From: Kallipyga gabonensis
GTDB lineage: Bacteria; Bacillota; Clostridia; Tissierellales; Peptoniphilaceae
Length of the DNA stretch: 64,000 nt
Reading direction: 5' to 3'
Assembly (NCBI RefSeq): GCF_001286805.1
Contig: NZ_CXYV01000002.1
Coordinates: forward strand, 248,001-312,000
Part shown: positions 24,574-33,707 of the stretch, piece after piece
Layout: every line of letters begins with the position of its first letter
How positions within the stretch are numbered: position 1 is the stretch's first letter
Position numbers and translations under genes: made by a program
Notes under the pieces: generated by a model
What the model saw: only the letters and a program-made list of their open reading frames with translations
Told to the model about the DNA's origin: nothing
Database searches by the model: none

Positions 24574-25142
24574 CAGATTTTCTTTCTTTCCTTGAGCAGG
24601 GCCTGGACCTTATTCATAAAGCGGGGATAGAGGTCATCAAAGCGGGGGATGTCCTCTTCCCTGGGCTCATTCAGAAAGTCCTCCATCTCCTTGGCCAGAG
24701 CCATGAGCTCCTCATCCGCCTCCTCCTCATGGAGGGCTTGGGCAACGACCAGCCCCTTGTTGGCCAGGGTCATTCGCTTCATAAACTCATGCTCCTGGGC
24801 ATTTTCCTCCACCAGCTTGGCATAGGGCCACTTCCGGTTGGTCTCGGTCAGGCCGGCCTTGAGGGGAATGTAGAAATCCTCATCCTGGCAGAGGTCCAGG
24901 AAGTCCGACAGGGCCTCTCCTCCCATGCCCACAAAGAGCTCATGCTCCAGGTCCCGCTCAGCCACGGGCTCATGGACCCGGTCATTATCAATGGGGCCAT
25001 CCACCAAAAGCTCCTCCACCGTCATGGAGAACTCCTCATCCGACACCGGCCGGAGGCCGAAGCCCGACCGTGTGGCCAGGTCTTTTAACCTCTCGAAGCG
25101 GTCGCCGTGAAAACCATAGCAAATAATATAGGGTGTTTTCAT
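24573..25142 (-). CDS. DUF3783-like protein
   Basis: The product is 189 residues, soluble and acidic. The middle part, with ALSDFLDLCQDE, IPLKAGLTETNRKWPYAKLV and EENAQEHEFM, resembles the DUF3783 domain of clostridial proteins, of unknown role. The N-terminus IICYGFHGDRFERLKDLATR looks like a small alpha/beta fold. SD AGGAGAAAAG precedes the ATG. It is followed, overlapping, by the Nudix gene, and is divergent from the lytic transglycosylase gene. Confidence 0.6.
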   Translation of the reverse strand: MKTPYIICYGFHGDRFERLKDLATRSGFGLRPVSDEEFSMTVEELLVDGPIDNDRVHEPVAERDLEHELFVGMGGEALSDFLDLCQDEDFYIPLKAGLTETNRKWPYAKLVEENAQEHEFMKRMTLANKGLVVAQALHEEEADEELMALAKEMEDFLNEPREEDIPRFDDLYPRFMNKVQALLKERKKI

Positions 25143-25220
25143 TCTTTTCTCCTCATTTGTTTTATTTATTCATTCCGAATGGGTAACTATAAAGAACTAC
25201 AGACCATCAGGAGGAAGATT

Positions 25221-25871
25221 ATGCAGAAAAAGACCCCCAAGCCCCATAGACCCTCTGTCCGGTCCAGCCGGCGGAGGCGGCCCGACCCCCTCAAGCGGTC
25301 AAGGGCCCCCTTCTACCTCCTCCTGATCCTGGTCCTGGCTATGGCCTTCTTCTATTATCTGGTCAATTGGGGGCCCCTGGCCTACCGGAGGCATACCGTT
25401 TCCGACCTCCCCTACCACGACCTCTTCATCCCCAAGGCCCGGGAATATGGCCTCTCCCCCTACCTAGTGGCCGGAGTCATCCAGCAGGAATCCGCCTTCA
25501 AGCCCAAGGCCGAGTCCTCGGTCGGTGCCCGAGGGCTCATGCAGGTCATGCCCGATACCGGCCGCTTCATTGCCAGAAAAAGGGGGCTGGACTTTGATCC
25601 CGACGACCTCTATCAGCCGGAAACCAACATCGACTATGGTTGTTGGTACCTCGCCTACCTGATGAAGCGCTTTGACGGGGTCATCCCCACCGTCCTGGCC
25701 GCCTACAATGCCGGCCCCAACATCACCCAAAAATGGCTGGAGGATCCGGAGTATTCCAAGGATGGCCGGACCCTCTATCGGATCCCCTATGGAGAAACGG
25801 ACCGGTATGTGGTCAAGGTTATGGGCTATATGGAGGATTTTCGGGAGAGATCCGATACCGGCGATCAATGA
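25221..25871 (+). CDS. membrane-anchored lytic transglycosylase (Slt/MltE-like SLT domain)
   Basis: The product is 216 residues. A very basic N-terminus (KKTPKPHRP and SSRRRRPDPLKRS) precedes one membrane anchor (APFYLLLILVLAMAFFYYLV, about 29-48). The SLT domain begins with GLSPYLVAGVIQQESAFKPK, giving the catalytic Glu in QQES, then GARGLMQVMPDTG and a late LAAYNAGPNITQKW. It cleaves peptidoglycan glycan strands at the cell surface. The ATG at 25221 follows AGGAGG by 7 bases; the frame is open to 25107 but that part overlaps the divergent gene's leader. A strong terminator follows. Confidence 0.9.
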   Translation: MQKKTPKPHRPSVRSSRRRRPDPLKRSRAPFYLLLILVLAMAFFYYLVNWGPLAYRRHTVSDLPYHDLFIPKAREYGLSPYLVAGVIQQESAFKPKAESSVGARGLMQVMPDTGRFIARKRGLDFDPDDLYQPETNIDYGCWYLAYLMKRFDGVIPTVLAAYNAGPNITQKWLEDPEYSKDGRTLYRIPYGETDRYVVKVMGYMEDFRERSDTGDQ

Positions 25872-25875
25872 TAAA

Positions 25876-25910
25876 ACCCTGGTCAGGAAATTGGCCAGGG
25901 TCTTTTTTTT
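25876..25910 (+). terminator. terminator after the lytic transglycosylase gene
   Basis: Arms ACCCTGG (25876-25882) and CCAGGGT (25895-25901), followed by C and eight T. It also lies at the end of the convergent minus-strand operon. Confidence 0.85.
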
Positions 25911-25913
25911 GTC

Positions 25914-26552
25914 CTATTCTTCCGCCAAAAATTCCATCCGGGGGAGGCGGACGGACTTAACCGGCCCATAAACCTGGACCTGGAGGATGGCCCCATTCTG
26001 GGGAGCCAGGCCCTTGAGGGACTGGTTGGTCCCCATGACCCAGCCCAAGGCCGAGGAAAGGACATTGTAGTGGCAGACCAGGAGGTAGTTTTCATTGAAA
26101 GCCGGATCCGGCCTCATCCCATAGGGGGTGGCCACAAAGGAGGCCCGCTCCTTGGCCGACAGCTCGTCCAAGACCGACCAAACCCGCCGGCAGACCTCCT
26201 CATAGGTCTCCCCCTCCGGAGCCGCATAGGTAACGGGATTGGCACAGAGGGCGGCATAGTCCGCCTGATACTTGTCCCAAACCTGGGTCGGTGTCAGACC
26301 CTCGAAAACCCCGAAGGACCGCTCCCGAAGGCGGGGCTCACGAACCGCATCCGGATAGCCCAGGGCCTCGGCCGTCTGGATGCAACGGGTGTAGTCGGAG
26401 GTGAAAACCCCATCAAAATGGATTTTATTCAAATAGGCCTTGGCCGGCTTGAGTTCATCCAGATACTGAGGATCCAGCTCTGTGGACCCGTCGCTGTAGG
26501 TATTGGCCATATTGGACAGGGATCTGCCGTGACGGACAAGATAGATGTTCAA
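25914..26552 (-). CDS. histidine phosphatase family protein (phosphoglycerate mutase-like)
   Basis: The product is 212 residues. The start NIYLVRHGRSLSNMA carries the catalytic RHG, and RLRERSFGVFEGLTP matches the conserved acid region. VCHYNVLSSALGW near residue 180 is in the place of the second catalytic His (usually SHG). It could act on phosphorylated sugars or other phosphoesters. The start codon is a TTG at 26552 (GAGAGAAG upstream). It is the last gene of the ftsH-to-phosphatase run, 18 bases after the dehydrogenase gene. Confidence 0.8.
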   Translation of the reverse strand: MNIYLVRHGRSLSNMANTYSDGSTELDPQYLDELKPAKAYLNKIHFDGVFTSDYTRCIQTAEALGYPDAVREPRLRERSFGVFEGLTPTQVWDKYQADYAALCANPVTYAAPEGETYEEVCRRVWSVLDELSAKERASFVATPYGMRPDPAFNENYLLVCHYNVLSSALGWVMGTNQSLKGLAPQNGAILQVQVYGPVKSVRLPRMEFLAEE

Positions 26553-26570
26553 ATCGCTTCTCTCTTTCTA

Positions 26571-27527
26571 TTACAGGATCCGGCTTTGGACCGGCCGGCC
26601 CTCCAGGAAGTCTTTGGCATTCTTCAGAACGATCTCAGCCCGCTTGGCCATGGCCTCTTGGGTGAAGTAGGCCACATGGGGGGTCAGGAGGACATTGGGA
26701 GCCGTTAACAGGGGCTCGGATTCATCCAAGGGAGGCTCCCGGTCAAAGACGTCCACCCCGGCTCCGGCGATCTTCCCCTCGCCCAGGGTCCGGGCCAGGT
26801 CCCTGCTGTTGACGATGGGTCCCCGGGCGCAGTTGATGAGGATGGCCGTCTCCTTCATGAGGGCCAGCTCCCTGGCGGTGATGGTGTCTCGGGTCTCCTC
26901 GTTCTGGGGGAGGTGGACCGTGACGATGTCTGACCGGCGGAGGAGGTCCTCCAGGCTCAGGTAGTCCATCCCCATATCCACCAGGTCCCGGTGGACGGAC
27001 CGGTTGTAGCCGACTAGGCGGGCCCCCAGGGCCTGAAAGACCTGGGCCACCCGGGTCCCGATCTTCCCGGTCCCGATGATCCCCACCGTCCGGCCGGCAA
27101 CCTCCCCGCCCAGGAAGTCCGCCGCTTTGCCTCCCCGGCGGATGGCCCGGTCGGCTTCTTTGATTTGCCGGAGGAGGGCAATGGTCATCCCGACAACCAG
27201 CTCTGCCACCCCTTCGTCCGAATAGCCGGCGGCATTGGACACCTGGATCCCCCTGGCCTTGCAAGCCGCCAGGGGGATGTGGTCCAATCCCGTAAAGGCC
27301 ACGTTGATGTATTTGAGGTTTTTGGCCGACTCCACCACTTCCTCCGGCATGGGGGTGTTGGCCAGGATGACCTGGTCGGCATCCCCCACCCGGTCCAACC
27401 ATTCCTGAGTGGAGGTGGGCTTGGTCTCATAGGCGGTAAAAAAGTGTCCATCCTGTCCCAAAGCCTCCCGGAAAGAGTCCAGGATGTCTTGGCTGATGGT
27501 CAATGGTTCCACGAGCACGGTTTTCAT
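26571..27527 (-). CDS. D-2-hydroxyacid dehydrogenase (NAD-dependent)
   Basis: The product is 318 residues from the ATG at 27527 (AAAGGAG 6 bases upstream). The NAD fold has VGIIGTGKIGTRVAQV (about 142-157). Catalytic residues are visible as Arg in INCARGPIV, Glu in DVFDREPP and His in LLTPHVAYFT. The family reduces 2-oxoacids such as glycerate, lactate or phosphoglycerate precursors; the substrate cannot be told. It sits one base after the comF stop codon, in the long operon. A second, different member lies at 57548-58528. Confidence 0.85.
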   Translation of the reverse strand: MKTVLVEPLTISQDILDSFREALGQDGHFFTAYETKPTSTQEWLDRVGDADQVILANTPMPEEVVESAKNLKYINVAFTGLDHIPLAACKARGIQVSNAAGYSDEGVAELVVGMTIALLRQIKEADRAIRRGGKAADFLGGEVAGRTVGIIGTGKIGTRVAQVFQALGARLVGYNRSVHRDLVDMGMDYLSLEDLLRRSDIVTVHLPQNEETRDTITARELALMKETAILINCARGPIVNSRDLARTLGEGKIAGAGVDVFDREPPLDESEPLLTAPNVLLTPHVAYFTQEAMAKRAEIVLKNAKDFLEGRPVQSRIL

Positions 27528-27528
27528 A

Positions 27529-28305
27529 TCAATTCTCCTTTTGGTCACTGGTAGGGTAGGAAGCTGAAGCCAGACTGAGGCCGTAAAGAGGGATCCCTCT
27601 TTCTATCAGAGGACGGGCTCCTTCGATCATGGTCTGACCGGTTGTCACCAAATCATCCACCAGGATGCCTTCCCGATCCATCAGATCCTCAACCCGGACC
27701 CTTCCGGTCAACCTTTCCTCTCCTTGATAAAATTCGGCCGACAAAAAACCATCCTCCTCCGCCAGGACATAGGATTCCCGGACATTGTCCATCCGGTCCC
27801 GACGGGAGAGGGTGTGCTGCTCCCGGGATTCCCGGACCTTCCTTAGAGCATGAACCAGGACTAACCCCCTACTCATGGCCAGGCCACGGGCGAAGTTCAG
27901 GGCCGGGTTGTAGGCCCTAAGGGTCTCCCGCCGCCTCCGCATGGGAAGGTAGGCCAACCAGCCGGCCCGGGAGAGGATGGGATGGTCTTTCACATAACCG
28001 TCAAGGATCGAAACAAAGATATTTTCCTTATAGCTTTTACCCGAAAACTTATAATCGGCAAATTGTTCTTGGAGGAATTGATTATAAAAGCAGGCGGAAA
28101 AGACCGGGAAATCCGGATCTTCCCACAGCTGTCGACAGGTAGAGGTAAGGTCGATGGCCGCCCGGCAGGAGGGGCAGAGGCCCCCGGACAGGGTCCTCCC
28201 CCTCTCCCCGCAGGCCAGGCAGAATCCCTCTTCCTCAAAGAGGAGACCGAAAAGCCGGGCTCCCGGTCCTCCCTCCCAAAATGTTCCATCTTTTTTCCGT
28301 CTCAT
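27529..28305 (-). CDS. comF: ComF family phosphoribosyltransferase-like protein
   Basis: The product is 258 residues. A zinc-ribbon (CLACGERGRTLSGGLCPSC, about 34-52) precedes a phosphoribosyltransferase domain with the PRPP-type motif GILVDDLVTTGQTMIEGA (about 208-225). ComF proteins take part in DNA uptake or recombination in naturally competent bacteria, but are widespread; no other competence gene is in the window. It lies 8 bases after recD2, which suggests a DNA-processing role in the same transcript. Confidence 0.85.
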   Translation of the reverse strand: MRRKKDGTFWEGGPGARLFGLLFEEEGFCLACGERGRTLSGGLCPSCRAAIDLTSTCRQLWEDPDFPVFSACFYNQFLQEQFADYKFSGKSYKENIFVSILDGYVKDHPILSRAGWLAYLPMRRRRETLRAYNPALNFARGLAMSRGLVLVHALRKVRESREQHTLSRRDRMDNVRESYVLAEEDGFLSAEFYQGEERLTGRVRVEDLMDREGILVDDLVTTGQTMIEGARPLIERGIPLYGLSLASASYPTSDQKEN

Positions 28306-28313
28306 TCTTCCTC

Positions 28314-30530
28314 CTAAAAATCAAAGGGCGACCCTCTTTCCATGCTCTCCACGATGGCCCGGTCCAGAGAGGTCTGGCGGGCATCCGACCGGTCATTTTG
28401 GATCATGGACTCCATAATCCGCCGGCTTCCCACCAGGATGCAGAGCTTCCTGGCCCGGGTGATGGCGGTGTAGAGGAGGTTCCGGGTCAGGAAAAAGGGC
28501 GGCCCGGCCACCATAGGGAGGACCAGGCAGGGGAATTCCGACCCCTGGGCCTTGTGGATGGTGATGGCAAAGGCATGGTCCAGCTCCCCCATGGTCTGGA
28601 GATCATAGGTCACCCGGCGGCCATCAAAGTTCACCACCAGACCTTCGCCCTCCGGGAGGACCACCTGAACAAAGCCGAAGTCCCCATTGTAAACCCCCTG
28701 GCCCTGACAATCCTCCCCGTCTGTCCAGAGGAGGTTGTAGTTGTTTTTGACCTGCATGACCTTGTCCCCCGGCCAAAAGCTCCGGTCCTTGCCCAAGGTC
28801 ACATGGTCCGCCCGGTCCCCTTGGGGGTTGAGGGCCGCCTGGAGTCTACGGTTGAGCTCCTCGACCCCGCAGACTCCCTTCTTCATGGCCGAGAGAACCT
28901 GGATGTCCCGGAGAGGATCCCAGTCGTAGGCCTGGGGCAGGCGGCGGGCAACCAGGTCCTCCACCAGGTCCGCCGCGTCCTTGTCCGTGGCCGTCGGAAG
29001 AAAGAAGAAATCCCCTTCTTTGTCGTTAACCTCCGGAAGCTGGCCATGGTGGATCCGGTGGGCGTTGGAGACGATGAGGGACTCTTTGGATTGGCGGTAG
29101 ATCCGGTCCAACTTGATCGTGGGGATAACATCGGACCGAATGAGGTCATGGAGGACATTGCCGGCTCCCACTGAGGGAAGCTGGTCCACGTCTCCCACCA
29201 GGACCAGCCGGGCCCTATCGGGCAGGGCCTGAACCAGGGTGGCCATGAGGGAGAGGTCGATCATGGAAGCTTCATCGACAACAAGGGCATCCAGGAGAAG
29301 GGGGTTGTCCCCGTCATATTCCGGGATGACTCCGCCTTCCTCCGACCCCTTGAAACCCAGGAGCCTGTGGATGGTGGAGGCGGACCGGCCGGTGGACTCC
29401 TCCATCCGCTTGGCCGCCCGCCCTGTGGGTGCAGCCAGGTCGGAGGACAGGCCGTTTTGGTCAAAGACCTCTAAGATCGCTCGAAGGATGGTGGTTTTTC
29501 CGGTCCCCGGTCCCCCGGTGATGACTAAAATGGGCTCCCGGGCGGACTTATCCACCGCCTCTTCCTGGAGTCCGGAAAGCCGGAGGCCCATGGCCTCTTC
29601 GACCTTGCTCTTATCGATGACCAGGTCCTCCCGGTCCTCTTCCATGAGGATGGCCAGACGTCCGGCGGTGACCTGCTCTGCCGAATAAGCCCAGTCCGGA
29701 TAGCAGCGGTCCTCAGGGCCGGGGATGGGTCCCCCTTCCCGGTGAATTCTCCCCTGGGCTTCCAGATTTTCTAAAGCCGGGGTCAAGTGGGAAGAGGACA
29801 GGCCCAGGAGCTTTTCCAGCTCCTCTTCCAGCCGGTCGCCCGTCCAAAAGGAAGACCCCTCTTCCTCCATCCGGGTCTGGAAAAGATAGTGGAGGCCGGC
29901 CAGGGTTCGGAAGAAGGAATCCTCCTCCACCCCCAGCTTCCGGGCCAGCTTGTCGGCGGTTAAGAAACCCACTCCATCAATGTCCTCGGCCAGGCGGTAG
30001 GGATTTTCCCGGATGATGGCTTCCGTATTCCTCCCATACTTGTCCAGAATCCGGGAGGCCAGCTTCATCCCCAAATCCAGGGACTGAAGGTAGATCATGG
30101 AGGCCCGGTTAGCGGCCTGGTCAAGAAGGACCCCGTGGATTTCCTCCGCCCTCTTCTTCCCAATCCCCCGAATTTTCCTAAGAGCCTCGGGATGATCCGT
30201 GATGGTTTCCAGGGTCTTCTCCCCGTAAAGATCTACCAATTTTTCAGCACGGCTTTCTCCGATATGGGGAAAAAGTCCGGACGACAAATAAGCCACCAAC
30301 TGTTCTCTCGTTGATGGCTCCTTCTTTGTCCAGCTTGTTGCCGAAAATTGGGCACCGAACTTGGGGTGGATGGCCAGGTCCCCGTCCAGGACATAGGCCT
30401 CCCCCGGATTGATGTCCAAAAAACTCCCCACGCAAGTTAAGGGACCGTCTCCCGTGGATAGCACGAAGACGGTGAATCCGTTCTCCCGACTGTGATAGCG
30501 GACCCGGTCCACAACCCCTTCAACCTGCAT
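28314..30530 (-). CDS. recD2: RecD2-type ATP-dependent DNA helicase
   Basis: The product is 738 residues from the ATG at 30530 (AGAAAGGAAAAACC upstream); the frame upstream of it runs into murA. N-terminal OB-like domain (about 1-80), helix-hairpin-helix region with ALRKIRGIGKKRAEEI, and SF1 motor with Walker A in VITGGPGTGKTTILRAIL (about 340), DALVVDEASMIDLSL (motif II), LVLVGDVDQLPSV (motif III) and a C-terminal AITIHKAQGSEFPCLVLPM (motif V). RecD2 works 5'-3' in DNA repair without RecBC. Third gene from the end of the operon. Confidence 0.92.
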   Translation of the reverse strand: MQVEGVVDRVRYHSRENGFTVFVLSTGDGPLTCVGSFLDINPGEAYVLDGDLAIHPKFGAQFSATSWTKKEPSTREQLVAYLSSGLFPHIGESRAEKLVDLYGEKTLETITDHPEALRKIRGIGKKRAEEIHGVLLDQAANRASMIYLQSLDLGMKLASRILDKYGRNTEAIIRENPYRLAEDIDGVGFLTADKLARKLGVEEDSFFRTLAGLHYLFQTRMEEEGSSFWTGDRLEEELEKLLGLSSSHLTPALENLEAQGRIHREGGPIPGPEDRCYPDWAYSAEQVTAGRLAILMEEDREDLVIDKSKVEEAMGLRLSGLQEEAVDKSAREPILVITGGPGTGKTTILRAILEVFDQNGLSSDLAAPTGRAAKRMEESTGRSASTIHRLLGFKGSEEGGVIPEYDGDNPLLLDALVVDEASMIDLSLMATLVQALPDRARLVLVGDVDQLPSVGAGNVLHDLIRSDVIPTIKLDRIYRQSKESLIVSNAHRIHHGQLPEVNDKEGDFFFLPTATDKDAADLVEDLVARRLPQAYDWDPLRDIQVLSAMKKGVCGVEELNRRLQAALNPQGDRADHVTLGKDRSFWPGDKVMQVKNNYNLLWTDGEDCQGQGVYNGDFGFVQVVLPEGEGLVVNFDGRRVTYDLQTMGELDHAFAITIHKAQGSEFPCLVLPMVAGPPFFLTRNLLYTAITRARKLCILVGSRRIMESMIQNDRSDARQTSLDRAIVESMERGSPFDF

Positions 30531-30561
30531 GGTTTTTCCTTTCTTGACCCGGCCCTCCGGC

Positions 30562-31836
30562 CTAGTCGTCCTCCTCCATCCGGAAAATATCGGCTCCCAG
30601 GCCACGGAGTTTCTCTTCAAACTTGTAGTAACCCCGGTCTAAATGGAAGACATTGTAAACCTGAGTTTCGCCTTCAGCAATCAGGCCGGCTAAGACCAAA
30701 GCTGCACCCGCCCGAAGGTCCGTGGCCTGGACCTTGGTTCCCACCAGGTGGTCGACCCCCCGGATGATGGCCTCGTTGCCCTCGGTCAGGATCAATGCCC
30801 CCATCTTATTGAGCTCGTCCACGTGCATGAAGCGGTTTTCAAAAACCGTCTCATCCACCTTGGATTGACCCTTGGCCGTGGTCATCATGGCCATGAATTG
30901 GGCCTGGACGTCCGTGGGCAGGCCCGGATAAGGAAGGGTTCGGATGTTGATGGCCTTGGGTCGGCCGGAGGCGTGGATGGTGATCCTGTCCTGGTCCTCA
31001 TCTTCATTGATGTCACAACCGGCCTCTCTCAGCTTGGCCAGGACGGGGCGGATGTGTTCGCTAAGGACATTTTCCACCGTCACCTCGCCTCCGGTCATAG
31101 CGGCTCCGACCAGGAAGGTCGCTGCCTCAATCCGGTCGGGGATGATGGAATGGCGGGCACCGGTCAGGTGGTCCACCCCCTGGATGACCACGGTCGATGT
31201 CCCGGCTCCCCGAATCTTCCCCCCCATCTTGTTGATGAAGTTGGCCAGGTCCACGTTTTCCGGCTCCTTGGCCGCGTTTTCAATGATGGTTTCCCCCCTG
31301 GCCATGGAGGCCGCCAGCATGATGTTCTGGGTGGCTCCAACAGAGGGGAAGTCCAGGTAAATTCGTCCGCCCACCAGGCCACTGGAGGGGGCCTTGGCTC
31401 CGATGACGTTGGGCTCCTGGTCGATCTCTGCACCCAGGGCGGCGAAGCCCTTGAGGTGGAGGTCAACCGGTCGCTTGCCGATGGAGCAGCCGCCCGGCAG
31501 GCCGATCTTGGTTCGTCCGAACTTGGTCAGGAGGGGGCCCATGACGATGAAGGAGGCCCGCATCCGGTTGACTAGGTCATAGGGGGCCTCATACCGGTCG
31601 ACGGTGGTGGGGTCGATCCGGATGACATCCTCTCCAATGTAGTCCACTTTGGCATTGAGGGACCGCAGGACCTCGACCATGACGTCAACGTCCCGTAAGG
31701 GGGGAATATTCTCCAGGATAATCTCCTGGTTGCCGAGGAGGGAGGCGGCTAAAATCGGCAGGGCGGCATTCTTTGCCCCGGAGATGGGAACCGTCCCCCG
31801 AAGGGGCTCACTCCTTCGAACTCTAATATAAGTCAT
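30562..31836 (-). CDS. murA: UDP-N-acetylglucosamine 1-carboxyvinyltransferase MurA
   Basis: The product is 424 residues from the ATG at 31836 (GAGGATAAAT upstream). ISGAKNAALPILAASLL near the N-terminus and LPGGCSIGKRPVDLHLKGF (about 112-130) with the active-site Cys, the target of fosfomycin, are present. It makes the first committed step of peptidoglycan synthesis by adding enolpyruvate from PEP to UDP-GlcNAc in the cytoplasm. It lies between upp and recD2, with 63- and 31-base gaps. Confidence 0.93.
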   Translation of the reverse strand: MTYIRVRRSEPLRGTVPISGAKNAALPILAASLLGNQEIILENIPPLRDVDVMVEVLRSLNAKVDYIGEDVIRIDPTTVDRYEAPYDLVNRMRASFIVMGPLLTKFGRTKIGLPGGCSIGKRPVDLHLKGFAALGAEIDQEPNVIGAKAPSSGLVGGRIYLDFPSVGATQNIMLAASMARGETIIENAAKEPENVDLANFINKMGGKIRGAGTSTVVIQGVDHLTGARHSIIPDRIEAATFLVGAAMTGGEVTVENVLSEHIRPVLAKLREAGCDINEDEDQDRITIHASGRPKAINIRTLPYPGLPTDVQAQFMAMMTTAKGQSKVDETVFENRFMHVDELNKMGALILTEGNEAIIRGVDHLVGTKVQATDLRAGAALVLAGLIAEGETQVYNVFHLDRGYYKFEEKLRGLGADIFRMEEDD

Positions 31837-31899
31837 ATTTATCCTCGCTCGTGTCTCTTCGAATTCCTTCTTTTCGGGAAATGATTCCAAATACCTTCT

Positions 31900-32529
31900 T
31901 TATTTCGTCCCGAAGAGGCGGTCGCCCGCATCGCCCAAGCCCGGAAGGATATAGGCATCCTCATTGAGCTGGCGATCCAGGCCGGCCAGAGTGATGTCCA
32001 CGTCCGGGTGGGCATCATGGACGGCCTTGATTCCCTCGGGTGCCCCGATGATGGCAACAGCATGGATGGACTCGCAGCCATATTTTTTCAGGGAAGAGAT
32101 GGTGTCGATCATGGATCCGCCGGTGGCCAGCATGGGGTCCAGGACAAAGATCTCCCGATCCTTCACATCCGCCGGCATTTTGAAATAGTATTCCACCGGC
32201 TTATGGGTCTCGGGATCCCGGTAGAGGCCGACATGACCCACCCGAGCAGAGGGAACAATGGTCAGAAAGGCGTCCACCATACCCAAGCCGGCACGAAGGA
32301 TGGGAACGAAGCAGAGTTTTTTTCCGGACAACTGGTAACCTGTGGTCTTCTCCATGGGGGTTTCAATTTCAATTTCTTCCAGAGAAAGGTTCTTGGTTGC
32401 CTCATAGCCGGCCAGGATGGCGATCTCCCCCACCAGCTTGCGGAATTCATTGGTCCCCGTATTTTTGTTCCTGAGAATGGTGAGCTTGTGCTTGATTAAA
32501 GGGTGGTCCAGGACTCTGACATTTTCCAT
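31900..32529 (-). CDS. upp: uracil phosphoribosyltransferase
   Basis: The product is 209 residues, the standard length. [20 protein letters not shown] opens the protein as usual; the PRPP motif is [16 protein letters not shown] (about 129-144) and the uracil-binding segment [16 protein letters not shown] closes it. It turns uracil plus PRPP into UMP, using uracil brought in by the NCS2 permease at 18.6 kb. It starts 8 bases after the sua5 stop codon and is part of the ftsH operon. Confidence 0.95.
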   Translation of the reverse strand: MENVRVLDHPLIKHKLTILRNKNTGTNEFRKLVGEIAILAGYEATKNLSLEEIEIETPMEKTTGYQLSGKKLCFVPILRAGLGMVDAFLTIVPSARVGHVGLYRDPETHKPVEYYFKMPADVKDREIFVLDPMLATGGSMIDTISSLKKYGCESIHAVAIIGAPEGIKAVHDAHPDVDITLAGLDRQLNEDAYILPGLGDAGDRLFGTK

Positions 32530-32537
32530 ATTTCCTC

Positions 32538-33707
32538 CTATTCTTCGATGACGCGACCGGCCGCCGCCTTCCGCATCCGGTTCATGATGGATTCTCCGTA
32601 ACCCAGGGGGGGAACTCCCATGGCAAGAATGACCGCCATCCCGGCCATATCAAATCGTCGCAGGTTGGTGAAGAGGCTATGTCCCATCTCGCTGAGATCG
32701 GACCGGGTACCCTGAGTGATGATATAGGGCTCCGGGCCGCCGGCCGACTTGACCGCTTCCCGGACGGGGTCAACATCCTCCTCAAAAAGGAGGAGACCCA
32801 CCTGACCGGGAGACTCCGCCTCCAAATAACGAGTGACAATATCGCTTACTGCCTTTTCCATACTATCACTTTTATCCACAAAAAGGGTCATTTCTGCCTG
32901 CGGTGCATAATGTTTATATTTTTGCCCGGGGGATTTGGGCAGGATCTGGCCGGGGCCCAGGCCCGGATCCAGGGCCACTCCCGGTAAGTAGGGAGCCAGG
33001 ATGTCCGGCGTATAGAAGCCCGGCCGGAGGACCTGGGCGGGTTCCACCGTCAGGTCCACGACGGTGGATTCGATCCCGATGTCACAGGGGCCACCGTCCA
33101 GAATGAGGGGGAGGCGACCCGCCATGTCCTGGTAAACATCCCGGGCATTGGTGGGCGAGGGCCGACCCGAGAGGTTGGCCGAAGGGGCGGCCACCGGTCT
33201 TTGAGCCGCCCGGAGGAAGGCCCGTCCGATGGGGTGGGAGGGCATCCGGATCCCCACCGTATCCCCGCCGGCCGTGACCTGGTCGGGGATGAGGGCGGAC
33301 CGGCGGAAGACCAGGGTCATGGGCCCGGGCCAGAGGTCCTCCATGAGCTCTTGGAAGGGGGCCAGGTCCTGGTCCACCAGGGCCGGCAACTGGTCAAAGT
33401 CGGCGATGTGGAGGATGAGGGGATTATCGGAAGGCCGGCCCTTGGCCCGGAAGATGGACCGGACGGCTTCCGGGTTGAGCCCGTCCGCCCCCAGGCCGTA
33501 GACTGTCTCGGTCGGGAAGACGACCAGTTCCCCCTGGCGGATGAGGGCTCCCGCCCGGTCAAGGACCTCCTCCGAGCCCTGGACCCGGACAGGGATAAGC
33601 TCCGTTTCCCGGTCGGCCTTGACTTGGGAAACCCCCAGGCCTTCCGGCTCCTGTCCGCCGGCAACTATTCGGCGATGGTTTATGGCCCCGGGCTTATTCA
33701 TGGCCAT
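32538..33707 (-). CDS. threonylcarbamoyl-AMP synthase (Sua5/YrdC/YwlC)
   Basis: The product is about 389 residues. The YrdC domain has [19 protein letters not shown] (about 59-77), the [13 protein letters not shown] segment and a late [15 protein letters not shown]; a linker and a C-terminal Sua5 domain (about 250-389) follow, which makes it a full-length Sua5 rather than a short TsaC. It makes L-threonylcarbamoyl-AMP for t6A37 in tRNA. The start at 33707 (GAGG 5 bases upstream) or 33701 lies within the last codons of the pyrophosphatase gene (ATGAATAA overlap), so translation is coupled. Confidence 0.88.
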   Translation of the reverse strand: MAMNKPGAINHRRIVAGGQEPEGLGVSQVKADRETELIPVRVQGSEEVLDRAGALIRQGELVVFPTETVYGLGADGLNPEAVRSIFRAKGRPSDNPLILHIADFDQLPALVDQDLAPFQELMEDLWPGPMTLVFRRSALIPDQVTAGGDTVGIRMPSHPIGRAFLRAAQRPVAAPSANLSGRPSPTNARDVYQDMAGRLPLILDGGPCDIGIESTVVDLTVEPAQVLRPGFYTPDILAPYLPGVALDPGLGPGQILPKSPGQKYKHYAPQAEMTLFVDKSDSMEKAVSDIVTRYLEAESPGQVGLLLFEEDVDPVREAVKSAGGPEPYIITQGTRSDLSEMGHSLFTNLRRFDMAGMAVILAMGVPPLGYGESIMNRMRKAAAGRVIEE